Origin: JAAYJR01 sp964563975
GTDB taxonomy: Bacteria; Bacteroidota; Bacteroidia; Bacteroidales; Prolixibacteraceae
Assembly (NCBI GenBank): GCA_964563975.1
Contig: CAZLZJ010000027.1
Location: 1-27,871 of the forward strand
Length of the DNA stretch: 27,871 bases
Direction of reading: 5' to 3'
Part shown: positions 8,203 to 15,841 of the stretch, one piece after another
How the letters are laid out: each line of letters starts with the position of its first letter
How positions within the stretch are numbered: the stretch's first letter is position 1
Notes under the pieces: generated by a model
Told to the model about the DNA's origin: nothing
The model's database searches: none
Seen by the model: only the letters and a program-made list of their open reading frames with translations
Position numbers and translations under genes: made by a program

Positions 8203-9192
8203 TTAACTATTCAATATTTGCCAGATCTTATCTTTTAATTTTTGAACATTATAGCCGGTAAGAGAAGAAAAAAATATATGCTCAACATCTTTCAGCTCCC
8301 GGCTGATTTCCTTTTCGAGTTCCAGGTCAAGAAGGTCAGACTTACTTATGGCCAGCAACCTGTGCTTATCAAGCAACTCCGGATTATATTTCCTCAACTC
8401 ATTGAGAAGAATATGATACTCATTAATATGTTGCTGACTGTCGGCAGGCACGATGAATAAAAGCATGGAATTTCTTTCAATATGTCTGAGAAATCTCAGT
8501 CCCAAGCCTTTGCCTTCGTGAGCCCCTTCGATGATGCCCGGAATATCAGCCATCACAAAAGAGTTTTGCTCACGATATTTAACTATTCCCAAGTTAGGAA
8601 CAAGAGTGGTAAAAGGGTAATCGGCAATTTTTGGTTTAGCTGCCGAGATAACCGACAGGAGGGTTGATTTTCCGGAACTGGGAAAACCAACCAATCCGAT
8701 ATCGGCAAGTATTTTCAATTCAAGAATTTTCCACCCCTCCTCTCCTTCTTCTCCGGGCTGGGCATACCGGGGAGTCTGATTAACAGATGATTTAAAATGC
8801 CAGTTCCCAAGCCCGCCTCTGCCTCCGTGCATCAAAATTTTCTGCTCCCCATGATTGGTGATTTCAAAAAGTAACTCTCCGGTTCCGGCATCTTTTACAA
8901 TTGTCCCCAATGGAACTTCAAGAATGATATCTTTTCCGCCTGCTCCGGTTTTTCTTTGCCTGCCCCCGGACTGTCCGTTAGCTGCTTTAAAATGTTTTTG
9001 ATATTTAAAATGAAGAAGAGTCCATTTATGCCTGTCTCCTTCAAGAATAATATGACCGCCACGCCCTCCGTCACCTCCGTCAGGCCCGCCCTTGGGTACA
9101 AATTTCTCCCTTCTGAAATGCGCAGATCCTGCACCTCCCTTTCCTGATTTACAAAAAATTGTAACGTAATCAATAAAATTTGATTCACTCAT
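8203..9192 (-). CDS. obgE: GTPase Obg (CgtA)
   Basis: Essential GTPase linked to large ribosomal subunit assembly and growth control. The 329 residues hold the glycine-rich Obg fold (1-160, with GPDGGDGGRGG at 36-46) and then the G domain: G1 GFPSSGKST (169-177), the switch I segment DYPFTTLVPN (191-200), G3 DIPG (216-219), SKSD as the G4 motif (283-286) and SSLTG as G5 (309-313). SKSD in place of NKxD is what I recall from other Bacteroidota Obg proteins. There is no C-terminal OCT domain. AAGGTG about eight bases before the ATG may act as a modest ribosome binding site. It follows adk by 75 bases. Confidence 0.96.
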   Translation of the reverse strand: MSESNFIDYVTIFCKSGKGGAGSAHFRREKFVPKGGPDGGDGGRGGHIILEGDRHKWTLLHFKYQKHFKAANGQSGGRQRKTGAGGKDIILEVPLGTIVKDAGTGELLFEITNHGEQKILMHGGRGGLGNWHFKSSVNQTPRYAQPGEEGEEGWKILELKILADIGLVGFPSSGKSTLLSVISAAKPKIADYPFTTLVPNLGIVKYREQNSFVMADIPGIIEGAHEGKGLGLRFLRHIERNSMLLFIVPADSQQHINEYHILLNELRKYNPELLDKHRLLAISKSDLLDLELEKEISRELKDVEHIFFSSLTGYNVQKLKDKIWQILNS

Positions 9193-9267
9193 CTTTAAAT
9201 CACCTTTCCTTTCTTAAAAATCAAGAACCCTGATTGTCACCGGGAGACTTGCTTCATCAAAAACAGA

Positions 9268-9852
9268 TTATTGAGAATTCAACTTTTGCTCAATAACCTC
9301 TTTCAGCCGCAATTTTATCTCATCTATAGTTCCCATTCCATCAATTCCAAAATGTTTCCCCTGAGATTTGTAATAATTTATCAATGGCAAAGTTTTTTCA
9401 TTATAAACATTAATCCTGTTTTCTATGATATTCTGATCCTGATCATCAGCCCTCCCCGATATTTTCCCACGATTAAGCAGGCGATTTATCAATTCCTGCT
9501 TTCCCACTTCTAAACTCATCATGCCAAAAACCGGCGTTCCATTCTCATCAAGCAGTTTATCAAGTGCTATTGCCTGATCCACGGTACGGGGAAACCCGTC
9601 AAAAATAAATCCTTCAGTGCCCGGATTTGCTTCAAGCTTGCTTTTAATCATACCTATTACAACCCCATCCGGTACCAGCTCTCCCTTATCCATAAATCCT
9701 TTGGCTTCCAATCCAAGTTTTGTGCCTGCTGCAATCTCACCTCGCAAAAGATCGCCGGTAGAAAGATGTATCAATCCGAACGATTCAATGAGAAATTCAG
9801 CCTGAGTCCCCTTCCCTGCTCCGGGAGGGCCAAATAATACAAGATTTAACAT
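9268..9852 (-). CDS. adk: Adenylate kinase
   Basis: Converts ATP plus AMP to two ADP in the cytoplasm. The 194 residues include the P-loop GPPGAGKGTQ (8-17), the NMP-binding segment with STGDLLR (31-37) and FDGFPRT (84-90). The lid between about 128 and 140 (RGKISGRADDQDQ) is short and has no zinc cysteines, so this is the short-lid type. It sits between hpt (11 bases upstream) and obgE, giving a purine-salvage and GTPase run that is common in Bacteroidales. Confidence 0.96.
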   Translation of the reverse strand: MLNLVLFGPPGAGKGTQAEFLIESFGLIHLSTGDLLRGEIAAGTKLGLEAKGFMDKGELVPDGVVIGMIKSKLEANPGTEGFIFDGFPRTVDQAIALDKLLDENGTPVFGMMSLEVGKQELINRLLNRGKISGRADDQDQNIIENRINVYNEKTLPLINYYKSQGKHFGIDGMGTIDEIKLRLKEVIEQKLNSQ

Positions 9853-9863
9853 ATTTTTAAGTT

Positions 9864-10406
9864 TTATTCATTAATGACGGAGTAAATATCACTCAAATTT
9901 CTTCCATAACCATTATAATCAAGCCCATAGCCCACAATAAAATCATTTGGCACCTCTAACCCCACATAATCGGGACAAACCTCTATCTTAAGAGCATCGG
10001 GCTTTAACAACAAGGTTGCCGTAAGCACTTCTGCAGGATTCATCATATGAAGTATTCTGCATAAATAATCAAGTGTAATTCCGCTATCTACTATATCTTC
10101 AAGCACCACTACCGTACGCCCCTCTATTGTTTCATTCAGTCCGATCAGCTCTTTAACCTTACCCGTTGAAGTATCATTGTCATAAGAGGCCAGTCTGACG
10201 AATGTTATTTCAGAATCCAACAGTGATATACGTTTATAAAGATCTGCCGCAAATATAAAGGAACCATTTAAAATAGAAATAAACAGAGGATTCTTCCCTT
10301 CAAGATCTTTATTCATCTCTTTTGCCAATCTCTCAATTGTTTTTGTAATTACACTGTTTTGAATAACAAGCTGAAACTTTTTATCAAGGATTTTAATCAC
10401 TTTCAC
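9864..10406 (-). CDS. hpt: Hypoxanthine phosphoribosyltransferase
   Basis: Purine salvage enzyme that makes IMP (and GMP) from hypoxanthine or guanine and PRPP. Of 180 residues, the PRPP-binding motif VVVLEDIVDSGIT (99-111) is intact, as is the FISILNGSFIFAADL loop (42-56) that binds pyrophosphate. The C-terminal VPNDFIVGYGLDYNG contacts the base. The start is GTG at 10406; a second GTG two codons later (10400) is an alternative. No ATG lies near, and there is no clear ribosome binding site. It is first in hpt-adk-obgE and divergent from purE. Confidence 0.95.
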   Translation of the reverse strand: MKVIKILDKKFQLVIQNSVITKTIERLAKEMNKDLEGKNPLFISILNGSFIFAADLYKRISLLDSEITFVRLASYDNDTSTGKVKELIGLNETIEGRTVVVLEDIVDSGITLDYLCRILHMMNPAEVLTATLLLKPDALKIEVCPDYVGLEVPNDFIVGYGLDYNGYGRNLSDIYSVINE

Positions 10407-10457
10407 ACCCTAAATTTTTAAAAGTATCTTAAATGGTGTATTTTCGCTTATAAAATA

Positions 10458-10487
10458 TTGTTAATACAAAATAACAAAACAAATTTG
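10458..10487 (+). promoter_or_regulatory. Candidate purE promoter
   Basis: TTG at 10458-10460, a 19-base spacer, then CAAATTTG at 10480-10487, one mismatch from the consensus TAnnTTTG. It ends 19 bases before the purE ATG, so the leader would be short. Confidence 0.45.
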
Positions 10488-10506
10488 ATTAACTGAAAAA
10501 TATTTA

Positions 10507-11022
10507 ATGCAAATAATGAAACCAAAAGTCACTATTATAATGGGCAGCACTTCCGACTTGGATATTATGTCTAAAGGTGCTGAACTGCTTGATGAATTTG
10601 AGATACCTTTCGAGCTTAATGCCCTTTCTGCCCATCGCACACCCGAAGATGTTGAAAAATTTGCAAAAAGAGCCCGGGAGAGGGGGATCAAAGTTATAAT
10701 AGCCGGAGCCGGCATGGCTGCTCATTTGCCGGGGGTAATTGCAGCAATGACCCCATTGCCTGTAATAGGTGTACCTATCAATTCGTCACTTTCCGGATTT
10801 GATTCCCTATTGTCGATACTTCAAATGCCTCCGGGTATACCTGTTGCCACAGTTGCAGTTAACGGAGCTGTGAATGCTGCCATACTGGCAATACAAATAA
10901 TGGCCGTAAACGATGAAATACTGATGCAAAAACTGCTGGATTATAAGGAAAACCTAAAGAAAAAAGTTATTGAAGCTAACATCGGACTTTCAAAAATCAA
11001 ATATAGCCATAAAACCAACTGA
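10507..11022 (+). CDS. purE: 5-(carboxyamino)imidazole ribonucleotide mutase
   Basis: Purine synthesis: rearranges N5-CAIR to CAIR. The 171 residues carry the class I PurE motifs: GSTSDLD (13-19), the catalytic SAHRTP (41-46) and AGAGMAAHLPG (66-76), plus QMPPGIPVATVAVNGAVNAA (106-125). The class II motif with GRSNGLGP is absent, so this is the bacterial mutase that needs PurK. No purK is in the window. The start may be at 10507 or at the ATG nine bases later (10516); the second fits shorter homologues equally well. It is a single gene, divergent from hpt. Confidence 0.95.
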   Translation: MQIMKPKVTIIMGSTSDLDIMSKGAELLDEFEIPFELNALSAHRTPEDVEKFAKRARERGIKVIIAGAGMAAHLPGVIAAMTPLPVIGVPINSSLSGFDSLLSILQMPPGIPVATVAVNGAVNAAILAIQIMAVNDEILMQKLLDYKENLKKKVIEANIGLSKIKYSHKTN

Positions 11023-11122
11023 CAAAAAAATATTACAAATTAACATTAATTCAAACACACAAATTTCAGGATATTTAATGTAAAAACAGAGGGACAAAGT
11101 AAACACCTTTAAATATTATAAA

Positions 11123-11938
11123 ATGTTAACCACCTTACACAAATTTTTAAAAATGTGTTGTATTGCCTTCATATTGACGATACAACCACTGACGTCAAAA
11201 TGCACGGATAACCATAAAGCAGGTGCACGTGCCGCAGCACTCTCAAATGCAGCTATTTCACTATCTGACATATGGGCATCTTTCCATAATCAGGCTGCCT
11301 TAGCCTTAATTGATAATCTTTCTGCAGGATTTTTTCATGATTCAAAATTCAATATAAACAAATTGTCGACCACAGCCTGCAGCGTAATAGTGCCTGTCAA
11401 CAGGGGAGTATTCGGTATCAGCGTGTTACAATTCGGTAAAAGTTCCTGCAGCGAAAATAAGTTCGGCATTGCCTTTGCCAAGGGTATATCTGAAAAATGG
11501 AACGCCGGTATACAAATTGACTACTTCTCACTCCTTTATCCCGAAAATCCACAATATAAAGGAGTAGCTACATTCGAGGGAGGGGTTCTCTTTTCACCAA
11601 ATTCAAATATCTCTTTTGGAGCACATATCTTCAATCCGGTGGCAGAAGGAATTACAATGCCTGTCATAGTCAGGGCAGGCTGTCACTATTTATTTAGCAA
11701 CAACCTCATGTTTATCATTGAGACGGAAAAAGAGAGCCGGTTTCCGGCAGTGATTAAAACTGCACTTGAATTCTTTCCTGTTGAACAATTGGCACTTCGG
11801 TTCGGAGCCTCAGGAAAACCTATAAAGTATAGCTCAGGAATTGGATATATATTAAATAAATATTCAGCCGACATCAGTTTCGGATATCATGCAAATTTAG
11901 GAATAACTCCTTCATTATCAATACAAATAACATTATAA
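11123..11938 (+). CDS. PorV/PorQ-like outer-membrane beta-barrel protein
   Basis: Predicted exported outer-membrane protein of 271 residues. A hydrophobic N-terminal signal (about 10-26) is followed by GARAAALSNAAISLSD (34-49) and WASFHNQAALA (51-61). These match the start pattern of the PorV/PorQ group of FadL-like barrels (GAR..gmG.A....D....f.NPA.la). The rest is alternating short amphipathic strands ending in an aromatic-poor strand SLSIQITL. PorV and PorQ serve type IX secretion in this phylum, but this protein is shorter than PorV, and the likeness is to the superfamily, so I do not assign that role. The next gene starts 11 bases after its stop, suggesting the two act together. Moderate confidence in family, low in function. 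Confidence 0.6.
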   Translation: MLTTLHKFLKMCCIAFILTIQPLTSKCTDNHKAGARAAALSNAAISLSDIWASFHNQAALALIDNLSAGFFHDSKFNINKLSTTACSVIVPVNRGVFGISVLQFGKSSCSENKFGIAFAKGISEKWNAGIQIDYFSLLYPENPQYKGVATFEGGVLFSPNSNISFGAHIFNPVAEGITMPVIVRAGCHYLFSNNLMFIIETEKESRFPAVIKTALEFFPVEQLALRFGASGKPIKYSSGIGYILNKYSADISFGYHANLGITPSLSIQITL

Positions 11939-11949
11939 TTAACAAAAAA

Positions 11950-13986
11950 ATGTCATTCAAACACACAACATTATTAATTACCCTTATTTATCCTGTCCTT
12001 TTGATAGCACAGGATAACTCTGTGAACAGAGAGCTGGAAAATATTATTGAATCAATAGTTGAAGATATTGAGGAAGAAAGTGATGCAGCTTATATTCTGG
12101 AAACCCTTGAAAGGCTTGCAGAAAATCCGGTAAATATTAATTCGGCAAGCTTTCATCAGCTAACTGAAATCCCTTTTCTTAATGAAATGCAAATTAAAAA
12201 TCTACTTGAATACAGGAAACAATCGGGTCAATTATATTCAACTTATGAACTTATTGCAATAGATGGTTTTTCCAGATCTGTTGCTGAAAAAATTGAACCA
12301 TTTATTTACTTTGGAGAAGAAGACAGGATTCCCGGTCATTCCTCAGGTTTCCTGAAAAATGGAAAACATGAACTGTTCCTGCGAACAATGACACTGATAC
12401 AGGATCAGGCAGGTTTTCTTCCCCGAAGCGACGGCACAATTCCATTTGAAGGGAATAAATACCGCTACTATTCACGCTACAAATTTACTGCCGGTGAAAA
12501 TATATCGGCAGGGTTTACGGCTGAAAAAGATCCGGGAGAAGCTTTCTTCAAAGGTTCAAACAGATATGGGTTTGATTTTTATTCAGGACACCTTAATTTT
12601 AAAATAAACAGCTTAATAGAAAAAGTATTCATTGGCGATTATATAGTCAGAGCAGGCCAAGGATTAGTATTATGGCATGGATTCTCTACCGGAAAATCTG
12701 CGGGGATACAAAACAATTCAAAATCAAATCAAGGCATTAGTTCCTATACATCAACCGACGAAAACCAATTTTTCAGAGGTATTGCAACAAAATTAAAAAT
12801 GGGAAAAGCTACCCTTAATCTATTTTGTTCAAATAAAAAAACTGATGCAAATATTGACAACTCCGACTCAACAAATATCTTTTTTACAAGCCTCCAAAAT
12901 TCAGGTTATCACCGTACACCAAGTGAAATAGCCAATAAAAACAGTGTAAATGATATTAATGCCGGAATATACGGATCGATGATGTTTACAAATCTGAGAA
13001 TAGGAACAACGGTTTTAATAAGAAAATTTGAATTCCCTTTTTATCCTGCAGAGCAAATTTATAACATTCATCGCCTGCAAGGCAATTCCAATTTTATTGC
13101 CGGGGGTGATTACTTTTTCAGCAAAAATAAATTACAGCTTTTTGGAGAGGTTGCAATATCCAAATCAAAAGGGATGGCTCTTTTGCAGGGAGCTCTTGCA
13201 AACCTGCACGATCAACTGCAATTTTCACTTATTTTCAGACATTATGATAAAAATTATAACTCTCTCTGGGCATCCGCATTTTCCGAGGCCACCTCAATCA
13301 GGGATGAAACCGGACTTTATGCGGGATTAAATATACTTCCCGCAAAGTTTGTCACTTTAACTGCTTATACAGACATATTCAAGTCTCAATGGATCGGATA
13401 TACCACGGCAGCACCATTAACCGGTTATGATTTTCAGATAGAGGCAAACTGTCATATTTCAAAAAAAGCTGACCTCCTGTTACGTTATAAAAATAAAAAA
13501 AAGGATAAAAAACTGAATGACGGGATGCTGAATATCAACTCTGCAGAAGAGTATAAAAAAACACGATTGCATTTTCAGTTTAATCCCTCAAAAACCATAA
13601 CCTTAAAAACCAGATTAGAGCACGTAATTTATAAAATGAATAACAAAGAAAGAGGATTGATGGCATTCCAGGATATTCAGTTTTCACTCAAAAAAACACC
13701 ACTTAATATTTCAGCAAGAGTGGCGTGGTTTAATACTGAAAGTTATAATAGCAGAATTTATGCCTATGAAAATGATCTTCTCTATACTTTTTCAATGCCT
13801 GCCTATTATGATAACGGATTCAGGACATATCTCAATGTTAAATATAAATTAATCAAAAATATTGAGATATGGTTTAAAATAGCAAATACCACTCTTAACG
13901 ATACAGAATCAACAGGTTCGGGCTATAATAAAATAATGGGTAATAAAAAAAGTGAAGTTAAATTCCAGTTGAGGTTGAAAATTTAA
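11950..13986 (+). CDS. Exported helix-hairpin-helix protein with C-terminal barrel-like region
   Basis: A 678-residue exported protein. Residues 1-20 form a signal peptide ending in LLIAQD. A ComEA-like pair of helix-hairpin-helix motifs spans about 60-120: NPVNINSASFHQLTEIP, then LLEYRKQSGQLYSTYEL, then IDGFSRSVAEKIEPFI. From about 135 to the end the sequence is rich in alternating aromatic and polar strands, as in an outer-membrane beta barrel. It includes the conserved-looking RAGQGLVLWHGFSTGKS (234-250) and ends in EVKFQLRLKI. HHH motifs usually bind DNA without sequence preference, or serve as protein contacts. Similar large HHH-containing proteins occur in Bacteroidota, without a function I can name. 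It lies 11 bases after the PorV-like gene. DNA binding or uptake is only an inference. Confidence 0.7.
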   Translation: MSFKHTTLLITLIYPVLLIAQDNSVNRELENIIESIVEDIEEESDAAYILETLERLAENPVNINSASFHQLTEIPFLNEMQIKNLLEYRKQSGQLYSTYELIAIDGFSRSVAEKIEPFIYFGEEDRIPGHSSGFLKNGKHELFLRTMTLIQDQAGFLPRSDGTIPFEGNKYRYYSRYKFTAGENISAGFTAEKDPGEAFFKGSNRYGFDFYSGHLNFKINSLIEKVFIGDYIVRAGQGLVLWHGFSTGKSAGIQNNSKSNQGISSYTSTDENQFFRGIATKLKMGKATLNLFCSNKKTDANIDNSDSTNIFFTSLQNSGYHRTPSEIANKNSVNDINAGIYGSMMFTNLRIGTTVLIRKFEFPFYPAEQIYNIHRLQGNSNFIAGGDYFFSKNKLQLFGEVAISKSKGMALLQGALANLHDQLQFSLIFRHYDKNYNSLWASAFSEATSIRDETGLYAGLNILPAKFVTLTAYTDIFKSQWIGYTTAAPLTGYDFQIEANCHISKKADLLLRYKNKKKDKKLNDGMLNINSAEEYKKTRLHFQFNPSKTITLKTRLEHVIYKMNNKERGLMAFQDIQFSLKKTPLNISARVAWFNTESYNSRIYAYENDLLYTFSMPAYYDNGFRTYLNVKYKLIKNIEIWFKIANTTLNDTESTGSGYNKIMGNKKSEVKFQLRLKI

Positions 13987-14023
13987 CTGCTAATTAGTTT
14001 CTTTGCTCCAAATTTTTATTTAA

Positions 14024-15163
14024 ATGGAATATAATTTTGACGATATAAGGCCATATAACGATAAGGAAATTAAAGAGAAACTGGCCCTGCTCATAAATGA
14101 TCCGGTTTTTGATGAGGTATTGGCTTATATATTTAAAGAACGGCAAAAAGTTGACTCGGTAAAGGCACAGCTGAGCATGATCAATACCATCGAGCAATTA
14201 CAAAGTACATTTATATGTGAACTCATTATCCGGATCTTAAATAACACTTCCGGCGGGTTAACAAGCAGTGGATTAGACAACTTAGATAAGAAAAAAGCAT
14301 ATCTTTTTATATCAAATCACAGAGATATTATTTTAGATGCCGCCCTTTTAAATTTTCTTATTTTCAAAAACGGCATGACTACAACCCGGATAGCTATTGG
14401 CAATAATCTTTTGCTTTATAAATGGATAGAAAATGTAGTCAGGCTAAACCGGTCTTTTATAATTAAGCGTAACCTGGCTCCCCGCGACCTGCTTGAAGCT
14501 TCAAGAAAAGTTTCACATTTTATCAGGCATTCAATTACAAAAGAAAATATCTCCGTCTGGATAGCACAAAAGGAGGGACGAACAAAAGATGGTTTCGACA
14601 AAACCCAGGTTAGTGTATTGAAAATGCTCAATATGAGCAATGAAAAAGACCTGACAACAGGTTTTAACGAATTAAATATTGTACCGGTTTCCATATCCTA
14701 CGAGATAGAACCCTGCGGAATGGCAAAAATTAAAGAGCTGATAAAAAAAGAGCAATATGGGTTGGCAAAAACTAATAAAGATGATCTGAAAAGTATGTCA
14801 ATGGGTCTGTTCAGGCCAAAAGGAAGAATTCACTTTTCTTTCGGGCACCCTTTGGAAATGACTTATGAAGATATCCGGTCAAAAGAACATGAAAACAACC
14901 ATCTTAAAAATATTGCAAAGCTTATTGATAACCAACTGTACGCCAACTTTAAACTCTGGCCGGGCAATTTTGTTGCTTATGATTTATTATATCAGGAAAC
15001 ACGATTCTGCAACAGCTATTCAGAAGCTGAAAAAAAACAATTTGAGCAAATGATGGAACAGGAGCTGAAAAATTCAGGTCTTCCCAAAAGAGATATTCAG
15101 CAAAGATTTCTTGAAATATATGCTAATCCCGTAATTAATAAACTTTCTGCATTAAAAGAGTAA
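14024..15163 (+). CDS. PlsC-type glycerolipid acyltransferase
   Basis: Likely adds an acyl chain to glycerol-3-phosphate, a lysophospholipid or a related acceptor at the inner membrane. Of 379 residues, the catalytic motif is ISNHRDIILDAA, with H99 and D105 separated by five residues rather than the classic four. The binding motif AQKEGRTKDGFD (181-192) matches the PlsC/GPAT EG-R block. The region before residue 90 is not hydrophobic enough for a clear membrane anchor. The HAD gene begins six bases after its stop, so the pair is probably cotranscribed. It is separate from the other lipid genes in the window (acpP, fabF). The exact acyl acceptor is unknown. Confidence 0.8.
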   Translation: MEYNFDDIRPYNDKEIKEKLALLINDPVFDEVLAYIFKERQKVDSVKAQLSMINTIEQLQSTFICELIIRILNNTSGGLTSSGLDNLDKKKAYLFISNHRDIILDAALLNFLIFKNGMTTTRIAIGNNLLLYKWIENVVRLNRSFIIKRNLAPRDLLEASRKVSHFIRHSITKENISVWIAQKEGRTKDGFDKTQVSVLKMLNMSNEKDLTTGFNELNIVPVSISYEIEPCGMAKIKELIKKEQYGLAKTNKDDLKSMSMGLFRPKGRIHFSFGHPLEMTYEDIRSKEHENNHLKNIAKLIDNQLYANFKLWPGNFVAYDLLYQETRFCNSYSEAEKKQFEQMMEQELKNSGLPKRDIQQRFLEIYANPVINKLSALKE

Positions 15164-15169
15164 TAAACG

Positions 15170-15811
15170 ATGGAATCTATAATATGGGACTGGAATGGCA
15201 CCCTTCTCAATGACCTGGAGTTATCTATTTCAACTATTAATGAACTACTTAAAAAAAGGGATCTCCCATTGCTTGACAGTAATTCCTATAAAGAGGCATT
15301 CTCCTTCCCGGTAAAAAATTATTATCGGACAATTGGTTTCGACTTTGATAAAGAGGATTTTTCTATCCCCGCGGCCGAATTTATAGAACTATACCATAAC
15401 AGGGTAAATGAATGTGATCTGCACTCAAACGCCCATAAAATTCTCAACTGTTTTAAAGAGAGGGGTAAAAGGCAATTTATATTGTCGGCCATGAAACACA
15501 CAATGCTTGAAAACACTGTTAAAAATAAGGGAATTTATAACTATTTTGAGGCAGTGGCAGGACTTGATGATCATTATGCCGTTTCAAAAATAGAAAGAGG
15601 ATTGCAACTAATCAAAGATTTAAATATAGACAGAAAAAAAGCATATATAGTTGGAGATACTGACCATGACTTTGAAGTATCGAAAGCATTGGGTATTAAT
15701 TGTATCCTTGTAGCAAACGGCCATCAATCAGGAAAAAAGCTTAAAGGTACGGGAGTACAGGTTGTTGACAGCCTGGAAAAATTAATGGAACCCGGCCTTT
15801 CTGTTTGTTGA
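15170..15811 (+). CDS. HAD-superfamily hydrolase, phosphoglycolate phosphatase-like
   Basis: Probable small-molecule phosphatase of 213 residues with a C1-type cap. Motif I is IWDWNGTLLND: nucleophile D7 is present, but the second position, usually Asp acting as general acid/base, is N9. Motif II serine is S106 (ILSAMKH), motif III lysine is probably K140, and motif IV is GDTDHD (162-167). The DWNGT form occurs in a recognisable group of HAD proteins, so it is not necessarily inactive. The substrate is unknown. It follows the acyltransferase by six bases and faces recJ tail to tail across 30 bases with no terminator hairpin. Confidence 0.82.
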   Translation: MESIIWDWNGTLLNDLELSISTINELLKKRDLPLLDSNSYKEAFSFPVKNYYRTIGFDFDKEDFSIPAAEFIELYHNRVNECDLHSNAHKILNCFKERGKRQFILSAMKHTMLENTVKNKGIYNYFEAVAGLDDHYAVSKIERGLQLIKDLNIDRKKAYIVGDTDHDFEVSKALGINCILVANGHQSGKKLKGTGVQVVDSLEKLMEPGLSVC

Positions 15812-15841
15812 AAAAAATATAAATTACCGGTGCAATAACCT

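Noticed and set aside
8895..9188. A 97-residue minus-strand frame inside obgE
   Set aside because: It shares the strand but not the frame of the well-conserved glycine-rich Obg domain; a shadow frame.
10461..10725. Two overlapping minus-strand reading frames (73 and 84 residues) antisense to purE
   Set aside because: They lie within or across the start of a convincing purE, have no domain or start signal, and read as low-complexity shadow frames.
13028..13330. A 100-residue plus-strand frame inside the HHH-barrel gene
   Set aside because: It is out of frame with an intact 678-residue gene and has no recognisable features; there is no sign of a frameshift.
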